Shown: in pieces, positions 23,684-33,434 of the stretch
How positions within the stretch are numbered: position 1 is the stretch's first letter
How the letters are laid out: every line of letters starts with the position of its first letter
Origin: an uncultured Alphaproteobacteria bacterium
Lineage (GTDB): Bacteria; Pseudomonadota; Alphaproteobacteria; RF32; CAG-239
NCBI GenBank assembly: GCA_944392835.1
Contig: CALXYB010000004.1
Span: 1 to 64,000, forward strand
Direction of reading: 5' to 3'
DNA: 64,000 nt
The notes under the pieces: model-generated
The model's input: only the letters and a program-made list of their open reading frames with translations
What the model was told of the DNA's origin: nothing
Databases searched by the model: none
Program-made: the position numbers and the translations under genes

Positions 23684-24340
23684 ATGCTTACTCAAAAACA
23701 ATATCAGCTTTTGATGTTTATTAATAAGGTATTGAAAGAAACTGGTTGTTCCCCTTCTTTTGAAGAAATGAAAGCCGCAGTCGGCCTAAAGTCTAAGTCA
23801 GGCATTCATGCTTTGATTGAAGCTTTGGTGGAGCGTGAGTTTATTCGCAAACTTCCGCATAAAGCTCGTGCACTTGAAGTTATCCGTCTCCCTAAATTTA
23901 AACCCAAGGCAATTATTGAAGAAGAAAAAAAACGCGAAATTGCCTTGCAAAACAGCGCCGCACAAATTCCTCTTTACGGCAAAATTGCGGCCGGAACTCC
24001 GATTGAGGCTATTGCTAACGAAAGTGAGCAAATCTCCGTTCCCTTTGAAATGGTTAATCGCGGACAGTTTTATGCCCTGACCATTGAGGGCGACTCTATG
24101 GTTGAGGCCGGAATTTTGGATGGGGATACTGTCATCATCAAAAAAGCAGACACTGCCAATAATGGTGAAATTGTTGTCGCTTTGGTTGATGAAAGTGAGG
24201 CAACCCTCAAAATTCTGCGCAAAGAAGGAAATGAGGTCGTACTCATTCCCTGCAACAGTGCTTATCAACCTCGCCGTCTTCCCGCTCAACGTGTTCGGGT
24301 ACAAGGTGTTTTAGCCGGATTAATGCGTACCTATCACTAA
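23684..24340 (+). CDS. lexA: LexA repressor
   Basis: The SOS repressor-protease. The N-terminal winged helix (LTQKQYQLLMFINKVLKETGCSPSFEEM...SGIHALIEALVEREFI) binds operators. The self-cleavage site is A103-G104 in KIAAGTPIEA, and the catalytic Ser138 is in EGDSMVEAG with the Lys in the following strand. ATG 23684 is preferred over TTG 23678 because AAGGGG lies 7 bp upstream. The gene is 218 aa, normal for alphaproteobacteria. Confidence 0.96.
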   Translation: MLTQKQYQLLMFINKVLKETGCSPSFEEMKAAVGLKSKSGIHALIEALVEREFIRKLPHKARALEVIRLPKFKPKAIIEEEKKREIALQNSAAQIPLYGKIAAGTPIEAIANESEQISVPFEMVNRGQFYALTIEGDSMVEAGILDGDTVIIKKADTANNGEIVVALVDESEATLKILRKEGNEVVLIPCNSAYQPRRLPAQRVRVQGVLAGLMRTYH

Positions 24341-24345
24341 CACAA

Positions 24346-24640
24346 ACTGTTGCCACAAGCTGTTGCCAGCTTGACAAGGGGCCGCCCTTGAGCGCAAGCT
24401 GTTGCCAGCTTGACCGCCTCATTGGCTGTGGCGCGAACCTTTGTTATACCGCGTTGCTTCCTAAGTGCATATCTATCTTTCGTGCCCTATGTCTTTATGG
24501 ATTCTTCGTCGTTTCACTCCTCAGAATGACGAGCTGTTGCCAGCTTGACCGCGGCAATTGCTGCTTGGGTGACCATTGTTGAACCGCGATGCTTCCTTTG
24601 TGCATATCTATCTTTTGTGCCTTATGTTTTTTTTGCGAAA
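24346..24640. repeat. intergenic repeat cluster
   Basis: This spacer holds three copies of GCTGTTGCCAGCTTGAC (24359, 24398, 24533), each a small AAGCTG/CAGCTT hairpin. Two copies of a second word follow (GCGTTGCTTCC...GTGCATATCTATCTTTCGTGCC at 24451 and a close variant at 24587). A third block (ATTCTTCGTCGTTTCACTCCTCAGAATGAC) resembles dispersed intergenic palindromes of other alphaproteobacteria. The same set recurs at 59453-59620. No gene is visible. Confidence 0.75.
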
Positions 24641-24652
24641 AATTTATGTAGT

Positions 24653-24723
24653 CTCATTAATGGTAGACAAAAAAAATTGTAGCCTCATTAATAGTTGACT
24701 CATCCCTCAAATTAGTATATTCT
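24653..24723 (+). promoter_or_regulatory. shared promoter element, copy 1
   Basis: Two direct repeats CTCATTAATGGTAGAC (24653) and CTCATTAATAGTTGAC (24684) start 31 bp apart, about three helical turns. The second runs into a -35 box TTGACT (24695-24700), then a 17-bp spacer and -10 TATTCT (24718-24723). The same layout stands before the genes at 44246 and 62905. A regulator binding both sites is implied. Confidence 0.8.
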
Positions 24724-24837
24724 TATATTCAATAGGTGTGTTGTTGTCGGCGTGATGCTTCTTGCTTCCGCCTCTCTTTGACGCATACCTTATTTTAACC
24801 GCAGGCTTTGTTTCTTGATTATTGTTTGAGGTGTGCT

Positions 24838-25758
24838 ATGTCTGATACTCGTTATCTCTTTATCGCGGCTCTATTGAGCGCTGTTTCGCTTTCTGGAAAC
24901 GCTAATGCTTTAACCGTTTCGGATAAGCTTATCTCAAACTTTATCAATACACATACATACACATCCACACCATCAACAAAGTCTGCGGCCTCTTTTGCCC
25001 AATTAGATAAATCCTACAAACTTGCCGGTGTTTGTTTTATGGGCTTTGGCAGTTGTGGGGATGATGGTTTTTATAACAAAGGGTCTTCCGGCGGTGGCGG
25101 CGGTAACGGCGGCGATGATTTTGAAATTGATACGGACAAACAATGCCAAAATGAAGGCTATACCATTACATCTTGTCCAGCAGGTTCAGCTGCTACGGGT
25201 GTTTGTCCTTATGATAACGGTTATTACAGCGGATGTAAGTCTTATGAAGAGCTTTGCAAACAAGACAACTATTATAAGACTTGTTCGGGAAATATGGTAC
25301 TAGATCCTGACCAGAGTTGTGATTATGACAGTTCTTATAAAAAATGTATTCCTTCCGAAGAAGCTTGTGAAGATGACGGTTATCAAAGCAGTTGTGAAGA
25401 CGGAAAAATCTTAGACCCCGGACAAGTTTGTTCCTATAACTCATCTTACCAAAAATGTGAATGTAACCCTTGTGACGGGTTTGAATACAGCTATGAGGAA
25501 GCCACCGCACAAGGCTATGAAGTGGACGGTGAAGGCTGCAATAGTTGCGGGGTGATGAAATACAAACGCAAGGTTAAGGAATGTTTGGGCTTCTCGGTTT
25601 GCGACTGCGGCGGCGAAATCGGCACGGTTGAATGCTGGAGCGGTGAACAACAGATGTTCTTGAGTTGCAAAAGCTGCAAAACAGAATGCCCGACCGGAGA
25701 ATATGACCTTAATGATTATTGGTGCAATGGCGCTTTGAAATGTTTTTTCAAACCCTAG
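24838..25758 (+). CDS. secreted Cys-rich protein
   Basis: A 306-aa exported protein counted from ATG 24838, which has GAGGTG upstream; the in-frame ATG at 24808 would place residues before the signal peptide. Residues 1-24 (YLFIAALLSAVSLSGNANA) form a signal peptide. FAQLDKSYKLAGVCF is shared with the protein ending at 61385. A Gly-rich linker and repeated Cys motifs follow (CQNEGY.IT.C, CPYD..YY..C, CNPCDGF.Y.Y, CGG.IGT..C). This Cys pattern suggests disulfide-bonded modules at the cell surface. It leads a three-gene cluster. Confidence 0.8.
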   Translation: MSDTRYLFIAALLSAVSLSGNANALTVSDKLISNFINTHTYTSTPSTKSAASFAQLDKSYKLAGVCFMGFGSCGDDGFYNKGSSGGGGGNGGDDFEIDTDKQCQNEGYTITSCPAGSAATGVCPYDNGYYSGCKSYEELCKQDNYYKTCSGNMVLDPDQSCDYDSSYKKCIPSEEACEDDGYQSSCEDGKILDPGQVCSYNSSYQKCECNPCDGFEYSYEEATAQGYEVDGEGCNSCGVMKYKRKVKECLGFSVCDCGGEIGTVECWSGEQQMFLSCKSCKTECPTGEYDLNDYWCNGALKCFFKP

Positions 25759-25777
25759 AAAAGGGAGGAGGGTGAAG

Positions 25778-26293
25778 ATGAATAAGTATTTGTTGATGGG
25801 ATTTGTCGGATTATCCTTGGGATGGAGTGCGGTTGCCCAAGCGCAAACTTGTACTAGATTGCCCACTTGCGAAGAACTCGGCTTTACGAAATCTGAGGCT
25901 CAGTGCAACGGAAAATCTATGGTGCGTTGCCCTTTGAACAAAGGTAAGGTTTATTGCGAAGAAGGAAAATTGCTTACATCCTGTCCGGCCGGTTATGCCG
26001 ATATTGACATTATAGAACCTTATTGCAAAGGAGCAAATACAGAACTTGTATTTTCGGATTCAACTCTGAAATGCGCTAAATGTAAGTCTTGCGGAAAAGT
26101 CGGACATTTTTCTGCGGTGGCGGGTTGTTGCCCTGACTTAGGATATGGCGAAAATGTTGATGGCTGTACAGGAAGTAATGATTATTCGGGCGTTGAAAGA
26201 TACAGCACACAAGATGCTAACGGTTGTTGGACTTGCTCAAAATGCCGAAGCCAATATAGCTTAGATGAAAATGGTAATTGTACCACAATGTGA
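25778..26293 (+). CDS. secreted Cys-rich protein, tandem paralogue
   Basis: A 171-aa exported protein. The signal peptide is MNKYLLMGFVGLSLGWSAVAQA. About 20 cysteines follow in a pattern shared with the next gene: LPTCEELGFT, CPLNKGKVYCE, CAKCKSCGK.GHFS, CCPDLGYGENVDGC and CWTCSKCRSQYSL. ATG 25778 is used rather than GTG 25772 because GGGAGGAGG has better spacing to it. A 136-bp block (26123-26258) is 97% identical to one in the next gene. Unlike that gene, it stops after the Cys region. Confidence 0.78.
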   Translation: MNKYLLMGFVGLSLGWSAVAQAQTCTRLPTCEELGFTKSEAQCNGKSMVRCPLNKGKVYCEEGKLLTSCPAGYADIDIIEPYCKGANTELVFSDSTLKCAKCKSCGKVGHFSAVAGCCPDLGYGENVDGCTGSNDYSGVERYSTQDANGCWTCSKCRSQYSLDENGNCTTM

Positions 26294-26308
26294 TGAAGGA
26301 GAAAAGAA

Positions 26309-27235
26309 ATGATAAAATTTAACAATAGAATATTGATGATGACGACAATGCTGTTGACTTTCTCCTTTATGACAAAGGCAAATGCGCAGACATTGATAAG
26401 TGGAGAATCTGGTGGCGGTGAAAGCACAATAACGACGACTTGCGAGATGCCGCCAAGTTGCGAAAGTTTGGGATATAACAAGACAGCTGAGGATTGTGCC
26501 AATAAAGTTACCCTGAAATGCCCGATGGATGAGAGCAAACTTTATTGCGCCGATGCTCGACAAAACGGCGTTTGTTCTTCCGGATATTCAGAAATTGAGA
26601 AGATTATTCCTTATTGTACCGGTGATAATGCAAGATTAGTTTATGATACTTTGAATCCGAATTGTGCAAAATGCCAAAAATGCAGCGGAAGTTCACACTT
26701 ATCTCCTGTTTCCGGTTGTTGCCCTGACTTAAGATATGGCGAAAATGTTGATGGCTGTACAGGAAGTAATGCTTATTCGGGCGTTGAAAGATACAGCACA
26801 AAAGATGCTAACGGTTGTTGGACTTGCTCAAAATGTCGAAGCCAATATACTCTGAATGCTGAAGGGCTTTGCGTTGATCCTTCGGTTATTGGAGGCACTG
26901 GAGCCTCTAAGATATACAAAGTAGGCGATACTTATGTAGACAGTAATGGTATTGGTATCGGAAAAGTTGTACAAATTACCGATGACGGCTGACATGGTCT
27001 AATTGCAATTTCCGGAGGCAGTGGCACGTTAGAATACGCGCAAACTACTTGTAACAATAAAAATGCCGGAGGCTTAGATTGGGCTCTTGGTGGAGGAGAG
27101 GCTATTTGTGGTATATATGGAAACAATTACTCCAAAAAATTTCATGGAGATGCAACCACAGCCTGTTTTCAATATTCTGATTACAGATGTAAATCTGATC
27201 AAAACTGCGCTTTTGTATGTGAAGCTCGCTTCTAA
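26309..27235 (+). pseudogene. secreted Cys-rich / Lcl_C-like gene with one in-frame TGA
   Basis: The frame opens with a signal peptide (MLLTFSFMTKANAQ within the first 30 residues) and the same Cys region as the previous gene, then IYKVGDTYVDSNGIGIGKVVQITDDG. A TGA at 26990-26992 stops it after 227 codons. The same frame then continues for 80 codons (HGLIAISGGSGTLEYAQTTC ... CAFVCEARF) to TAA at 27233. The part after the stop matches the start of the DUF1566/Lcl_C-like domain in the genes at 59643-62905. It is most likely a nonsense mutation; readthrough or a sequence error are alternatives. Confidence 0.75.
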
Positions 27236-27239
27236 AAAT

Positions 27240-27263
27240 CAAGCCCTCTTTTCAGAGGGCTTT
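27240..27263. terminator. bidirectional terminator
   Basis: AAGCCCTC-TTTT-CAGAGGGCTTTG forms a short strong stem between two convergent genes, with T residues on the plus side. Confidence 0.75.
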
Positions 27264-27266
27264 GTT

Positions 27267-27896
27267 CTATATCAGTCCCATTTTTTGGGCGGTGATAACC
27301 GCTTGGGTGCGATTGGTTACGCCGATGGCTCGTAGCAAAGCATTGATATGCAACTTCACCGTTGCTTCCGATACACCCATTTCATAGGCTATCTGTTTGT
27401 TGGACAAGCCTTGGGCTATGAGCTTTAACACTTGCATTTGTCTTGCCGTTAAGGTTTTATTTTTGCTCTTTGCCTCGCTTTTGTTTTCTGTAGGTGTTGT
27501 TGCGCTCAGTAATTCCGGCGGGAGGTAGGTACCTCCATCCAAAATCAATTGCAATGCACGGCTTAATATCTTTGGCTCTGAGCGTTTGGGTATATAGCCG
27601 CAAGCGCCTTCATTTAGGGCCTTACGAATATTTCTGATATCTTCTGATGCGGAGATAACCACAAATCTGGTATCCTTGGCTTTTTGGCGGATGGCGGTAA
27701 GACCTGTCTCCCATGACATATCCGGCATATCTAAATCTAAAATTATGAGGTCTATCTGTTTATCCTCTTCCAGAATTTTTAGCACCTGTCCAAAATTAGA
27801 GGCCTGCAAAATTATCATGTTTGGGTAAAGCTGCTCCAGACGCATTCCCAAACCATCTCTAAAAAGCGCATGATCGTCCGCTATCAGAATTTTCAT
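27267..27896 (-). CDS. NarL/LuxR-family response regulator
   Basis: A 209-aa two-component regulator. The receiver domain (1-120) has the acidic pocket ADDH, the phospho-acceptor Asp in LIILDLDMPDMS, and the conserved Ser/Lys positions (VVISAS, GYIPKR). The LuxR-type helix-turn-helix (about 145-205) reads LTARQMQVLKLIAQGLSNKQIAYEMGVSEATVKLHI. There is no adjacent kinase gene, so its partner is encoded elsewhere. It is a possible but unproven regulator of the neighbouring Cys-rich genes. Confidence 0.93.
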   Translation of the reverse strand: MKILIADDHALFRDGLGMRLEQLYPNMIILQASNFGQVLKILEEDKQIDLIILDLDMPDMSWETGLTAIRQKAKDTRFVVISASEDIRNIRKALNEGACGYIPKRSEPKILSRALQLILDGGTYLPPELLSATTPTENKSEAKSKNKTLTARQMQVLKLIAQGLSNKQIAYEMGVSEATVKLHINALLRAIGVTNRTQAVITAQKMGLI

Positions 27897-28022
27897 TTTA
27901 TTCTCCTTTGGTGTCTTTGTAACACAAAATCATATAATACCTGACCAAAGTATTGCTCAACAACACTTCCAAGTTCTTAAAGTCCGATAGTCCGATTAAA
28001 TTCTAGTCCAAAGTCCGAATGT

Positions 28023-28487
28023 TTATTTTTTAGGCGGAAAGAGGATATATTCTATCCCTGCTTCTTTAAACATTTCTTCCGAGTAAATGAGTTTGTCCCT
28101 CCATGTGCTTTTCGGAGCATTTTCATCAAACTCGGGTTTGTAGGTTACAACCATTTTTATGCCTGATTGTATGATGGCGCGGGCGCAGTCGGGACAAGGC
28201 ATGGAGGTTACATATATTACACACCCCTTTAACGATGCGCCGATTAAACAAGCGTTGTACACGGCATTGCGCTCGGCATGCTCAAAAAAGTCATACTTCG
28301 TGGGGCGCTCCAGACGCTCCGGTTTGTTGTCGTCAACGCCTCTGACCAAACCGTTGTAGCCGGTGGAACGAATTTCTCTGTCAGGGCCGACCACAATCGC
28401 ACCGACTTTGGTGGACGGGTCTTTTGACCAAGTAGCTACGAGCTCGGCTACCTCCATAAAACGTTTATGCCATTTTTCCGAGAACAT
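28023..28487 (-). CDS. deoxycytidylate deaminase family protein
   Basis: A 154-aa zinc deaminase of the dCMP deaminase/ComEB type. The zinc ligands and proton-shuttle Glu are in HAERNAVYNA and PCPDCARAI. The N-terminus has WSKDPSTKVGAIVVG and TGYNGLVRGVDD, typical of the family. The product, dUMP, feeds thymidylate synthesis. It stands alone, divergent from enolase. Confidence 0.93.
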   Translation of the reverse strand: MFSEKWHKRFMEVAELVATWSKDPSTKVGAIVVGPDREIRSTGYNGLVRGVDDNKPERLERPTKYDFFEHAERNAVYNACLIGASLKGCVIYVTSMPCPDCARAIIQSGIKMVVTYKPEFDENAPKSTWRDKLIYSEEMFKEAGIEYILFPPKK

Positions 28488-28663
28488 TGTCCCTCCCTTT
28501 ACTTGTTTTACTTTCGTTATATTAGCTTATTATTTGTATTTGACAATAATAATTCTTTAAAATCTTGAAAGAAACGGATGTATAAGGAATAGTTTATCTT
28601 GACATTAGAGGCAAAATAACCCTATTGTACCTACAGAATTTTAAATCACTTAAGGAGAAATAA

Positions 28664-29944
<1,281 letters not shown>

Positions 29945-29960
29945 GATTTATTCCAGTTAC

Positions 29961-29992
29961 AAAAAAACCGTCCCTCTCGGGGCGGTTTTTTT
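29961..29992 (+). terminator. rho-independent terminator of eno
   Basis: ACCGTCCC-TCT-CGGGGCGGT followed by seven T residues, 15 bp after the stop codon. Confidence 0.92.
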
Positions 29993-29996
29993 ATGG

Positions 29997-30662
29997 TTAT
30001 TTTTCTTTTGATGAAGACAACCGTGCCGCTTGTGTGGCTTGTTGTCGTCTTTCTCGGTTGGCTAAAATCATCAGCGGAGATTTCAGCAAATTTACCGGCC
30101 TATCTAAGCTGATGTTCTTCAACATCAGCTTTGCTTTCAAACTTAATTCCTTATTTTCTTTTTCTGCCTGAGTTACCTGTGTGTATGACTGATTTGTGTT
30201 CAGAGCCAAGATCCAATCTTTTTCTCTTACCGGCTCGGAAAAAAGAACGGGGTCAAAAACCAAGCGTTCGGTTTTGTTGCTGTTTTGATATATCGGCAAA
30301 TCAAGACACATGGCAACATGATGTTCCCGCCACATCAGATAATCAACGCCGGAGGCATTGTTCCCCGGGACACGCGCAACAATGATATCTGACATTTGGG
30401 ACTTGTTGGAAACAGCTTTCAGAGCTGTTGGGGCATTATTTTTCATCTCAGCAAATAAATCTTCACTCATATTAGATTTATAACACCAGATGTTTTGCGG
30501 CTCTATGCCGAAATCGCGCCTTGCCGCTTGCGATAAGGTATAGGCAAAAGCACTGCAAGCCTCGTTTCGGCAAGCATATTCTTGGTTGGGAAAAAACTCT
30601 TTCTTCCATTCATTAAACTTTTGCGCATAGGCACTGATTTTTTCATAATCCAATTTATCCAT
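29997..30662 (-). CDS. possible protein-glutamine deamidase-like protein
   Basis: A 221-aa protein without a signal peptide. Three blocks resemble the Cys-His-Asp core of protein glutamine deamidases: ACRNEACSAFAYTLSQAAR (Cys), WREHHVAMCLDL (His) and LVFDPVLFSEPV (Asp). The C-terminal third is Lys/Arg-rich and helical. Its ATG overlaps the stop of the upstream kinase-like gene (TAATG), so they are translated together. A role as a secreted or intracellular effector-type enzyme is inferred from this combination; function is not established. Confidence 0.5.
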   Translation of the reverse strand: MDKLDYEKISAYAQKFNEWKKEFFPNQEYACRNEACSAFAYTLSQAARRDFGIEPQNIWCYKSNMSEDLFAEMKNNAPTALKAVSNKSQMSDIIVARVPGNNASGVDYLMWREHHVAMCLDLPIYQNSNKTERLVFDPVLFSEPVREKDWILALNTNQSYTQVTQAEKENKELSLKAKLMLKNISLDRPVNLLKSPLMILANRERRQQATQAARLSSSKEK

Positions 30663-31573
30663 TAATCTCTCTCCATAGCGGCTACGACATAACGATCATA
30701 GCGGGAAGCGCCCCTTTTCTCCTGCTGAGCGCGCAAAGTTTGAAGTTTGTTTTGCGCATATTCTTGCTCTTTTTCATTAAGCGGGCGGCTCAGCTCGCTT
30801 ATTAAAGCAATGTCTGCGGGCTGATTGTCATTTAGTCTTTGGCCGCTCAGCGGGTTAATAACTTTCAGCGGGTAGCCTAAATTTTCTGCCTCGCGGATAA
30901 CGTGTCCGGCTTCGCGGATGTCTTCCGGAGCTAAGCGCATTTTGGTATAAGGATGCGGCACAGCCTCTGCACTAGCCTTACGCAAACCTTTTTGCGCCTC
31001 GGCAAAATTCTTTTGACCTTGCTCATAGCGCGAGGCAACATTTATCTCCAGCAAACGTTTGGGGACAACCGGCACCACAAAGTCAACCTGATAGCCTTGT
31101 TCCTTGGCTTCTTCGGCAATATCCAACATCTCTTCCGAGGGCAAACCGTCAACCACAACATCATAGCCCTGATTTTGGCAAAAATCTAAAGCCACCCAAA
31201 AGGCTTCTTCGGCAAAATTTTCAACTAAGCTCTCTTTTTCTCCATCTGCATTAGTTATTTGTCCGGCATCATAGGCATCGGGATTTTTGGAGTTGAGCTT
31301 CACGGGAGCTAGCTCATTGAGCTTAAATAAGTTTGGATGATAGGCCAACATATCGTCTTTGCCCAAACGGATGGCGTTTTGATGGTTTTTGGCGGCATAA
31401 GAGCTTTTGCCGGAACCGGGAAAACCCATAACAACCGTCATCTGCGGATTTTCGCTCGGTTGGGCTGAGGGATTATTATTTATTAAGTCCTTGATTATCT
31501 GCGTGAATATTTTTGTCTTTTTGCTTTCAGACAAATAAGAGAGGCGGAAAATTTCTTTTTCTTGCTCGTTCAT
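30662..31573 (-). CDS. zeta-toxin-like P-loop kinase
   Basis: A 303-aa protein from ATG 31573, which has AAAGGCG upstream. The Walker A motif is in VVMGFPGSGKSSYAAK, then RLGKDDMLAYHPN resembles the zeta-toxin/polynucleotide kinase Asp site, and VVVDGLPSEEMLD follows. The C-terminus has LSRPLNEKEQEYAQNKLQTLRA, a motif shared with the neighbouring paralogue. It overlaps the downstream deamidase-like gene by one base. Zeta-type kinases phosphorylate UDP-N-acetylglucosamine; whether this one does is unknown. No antitoxin gene is visible next to it. Confidence 0.7.
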   Translation of the reverse strand: MNEQEKEIFRLSYLSESKKTKIFTQIIKDLINNNPSAQPSENPQMTVVMGFPGSGKSSYAAKNHQNAIRLGKDDMLAYHPNLFKLNELAPVKLNSKNPDAYDAGQITNADGEKESLVENFAEEAFWVALDFCQNQGYDVVVDGLPSEEMLDIAEEAKEQGYQVDFVVPVVPKRLLEINVASRYEQGQKNFAEAQKGLRKASAEAVPHPYTKMRLAPEDIREAGHVIREAENLGYPLKVINPLSGQRLNDNQPADIALISELSRPLNEKEQEYAQNKLQTLRAQQEKRGASRYDRYVVAAMERD

Positions 31574-31673
31574 GGTAAATCGCCTTTGCATCATCCTTTT
31601 TATTTATATTAGCCTAATTTTAGACAAAAATAAAGCCTTATTTGTGTTATATGCGATTTTGATGAATCTTTTC

Positions 31674-32537
31674 TTAACGCTCGGGTATTTTATAATTCGG
31701 GGCTGTAAATGGACGCAAACAGCAATTTAGCGCATTGCGGAGCTGGCGGCGCTCAATTTCGTTTTCCAACTTATCGGCTATGGGGCGCAAAAGTTCGTAA
31801 CGGCGTTGGAGCTCTTGCGTTTCCCTCTTGCTCAGAGGGCGCGAAAACTCGTGCAAAAATGCATTTGCGGCTTTGACTGTTTTTTTCGGATATAAAACTT
31901 TTTTGCTTATCGGATTGACAATCTGCAAATTAAAACCGTTTCTTTCTAATAAGTTGATATTACGTGCATAGCTCTCAACAATACTTTGAGAGCGCATAAG
32001 ATTGAACGAAAAATGTTTTTCTTTTCCTTTACGGGTTCCGATAAAACGCGTCAGCATATTCATATCCATTATTCTTTTGGGGACAGCGGCAATAACAACT
32101 TGGGTATCATAAGCGTTGTTGTGAAGGTAGTTACACATCTTCATAAGCATATTGCCGCCCATTCCGTCTATGACCAAATCATAGGGTTCTTTCTTTAAGC
32201 GCTCAATTGCATAACCTATTACATCCCCACCAAACTCTATGAAATCATTATCCGTAAAAGCATCTTCATGATGATTAAAGCGTTGCGGTTTTACAACCTT
32301 ATCAAAATGCGGGCAACGCATAAAAATCTCATCCACGGAAAGTTTGAGCATTGATGGATTTTGCTTTTTTAACTCCTCTATATAATGTGATTTTCCGGCT
32401 CCGGGCATGCCAAACATAAAAATGGCCCGCTTATTTGCGCTCGGACATTTTCCTTCTTTCTCTTCCGCTATTATGGTCGCGGCAAGTTCATCGGCATTCT
32501 CGGGTGTCCAGTCCAGCCAATAGTCATCATCAATCAT
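31674..32537 (-). CDS. zeta-toxin-like P-loop kinase, paralogue
   Basis: A 287-aa protein paralogous to the next gene downstream. Walker A is in IFMFGMPGAGKSHYIEE, followed by KLSVDEIFMRCPHF, LVIDGMGGNMLMKM and VVIAAVPKRIMDMNMLTRF. The end has FSRPLSKRETQELQRRYELLR. It is the first gene of a three-gene minus-strand operon, with a 100-bp gap to the second. The Ser/Thr after the Walker Lys and the later Arg-rich stretch fit a kinase. Substrate unknown. Confidence 0.7.
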   Translation of the reverse strand: MIDDDYWLDWTPENADELAATIIAEEKEGKCPSANKRAIFMFGMPGAGKSHYIEELKKQNPSMLKLSVDEIFMRCPHFDKVVKPQRFNHHEDAFTDNDFIEFGGDVIGYAIERLKKEPYDLVIDGMGGNMLMKMCNYLHNNAYDTQVVIAAVPKRIMDMNMLTRFIGTRKGKEKHFSFNLMRSQSIVESYARNINLLERNGFNLQIVNPISKKVLYPKKTVKAANAFLHEFSRPLSKRETQELQRRYELLRPIADKLENEIERRQLRNALNCCLRPFTAPNYKIPER

Positions 32538-32671
32538 CTTTTATTTCTCCGTTAATTTGTGTCAAGATAACACATTTTTGGACAAAAATAAAGAAAAATT
32601 TTACTTGCTTATTTCTTTGGGTTTTGCTAAATATTTAAGCCTAAAAAAATATATATTAATTCTTTATTTTT

Positions 32672-33403
32672 ATGGAAACTTTTATATTTGTCTTTAAGCG
32701 ACAACGATTTCAGTATCTGATGAAAGCCGTTGCTTTGGCCGCTAGCGCTTTCGTATTAACCATTATTATTACCGCCTTGTGCTACTATTACATCGGCGAC
32801 GAAGTTAAAAACTCAGATTTTGCTCAAACTTGGGTTTGGATGATGCTCACTTTACCTGCTCTCTTAGCTTATTTTAAGACAGCAATCCTTGCCAAAATTC
32901 CTTTTGGCTTGTTTTTTGGGCTTATTGTCCTAACGACATCTCTCCCTTTGTTTTGGATTGTGGCACACACAAATTTATGGGTGGTTATCTGCGCAATGAT
33001 TGCGGCTGTGGGGTTGTTTGTTTACTCCATCCGTAAAGGACTTATGGTTGAACACGGCGGAAGTTTTAATAATTTGGCTTTCGGAATGTTTCTAATTGTT
33101 GCTATTTGCGCCTTAATCGTCAGCAGTTTTGCAATACTCAGCGGGCAACCAATACCGATGTTTATTGTCTTTGCTATTGTGGCACTTATTTATGTCAAAA
33201 TAAACATCTTTGACGTGTTCCAATTGCGCAAAAAGCTTCCCTCGGGCATTGGCTTAAAAGAAAAAGAAGTTAATCAGCTTGTTGTCCAAACAGCTCTGAA
33301 CTTGTATTTGAACTTTATCGGTATGATTTTTGTCATTGATTTTATGAAGTTCTTAACCAAGCTTTGGGTTGAAACTACACCTAAAAAAAGCGTTTCCAAA
33401 TAA
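32672..33403 (+). CDS. multi-pass membrane protein of unknown function
   Basis: A 243-aa protein with five or six hydrophobic segments (about 17-42, 52-66, 75-95, 96-112, 130-155, 160-178 and one near 210-228). No motif is recognised. There is no clear ribosome site before the ATG, and an internal ATG at 32720 is possible. The stop codon lies in the loop of the terminator it shares with valS. Confidence 0.7.
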   Translation: METFIFVFKRQRFQYLMKAVALAASAFVLTIIITALCYYYIGDEVKNSDFAQTWVWMMLTLPALLAYFKTAILAKIPFGLFFGLIVLTTSLPLFWIVAHTNLWVVICAMIAAVGLFVYSIRKGLMVEHGGSFNNLAFGMFLIVAICALIVSSFAILSGQPIPMFIVFAIVALIYVKINIFDVFQLRKKLPSGIGLKEKEVNQLVVQTALNLYLNFIGMIFVIDFMKFLTKLWVETTPKKSVSK

Positions 33404-33417
33404 GGAAACGCTTTTTT
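33384..33417. terminator. bidirectional terminator
   Basis: AAAAAAGCGTTTCC-AAATAA-GGAAACGCTTTTTT is a perfect stem with A and T tracts on both sides, serving two convergent genes. Confidence 0.93.
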
Positions 33418-33434
33418 CTTTACTCTGCCTTATC

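Noticed and set aside
24346-24640. CRISPR-like array
   Set aside because: The repeated 17-mer has only three copies at unequal spacing, with spacers that are themselves repeated elsewhere; no cas genes are present.
26990-26992. Genome-wide reassignment of TGA to a sense codon
   Set aside because: Other genes in the window end properly in TGA (for example the HaeIII-like methylase at 11777-11779), and Trp is encoded by TGG throughout. A local mutation is simpler.
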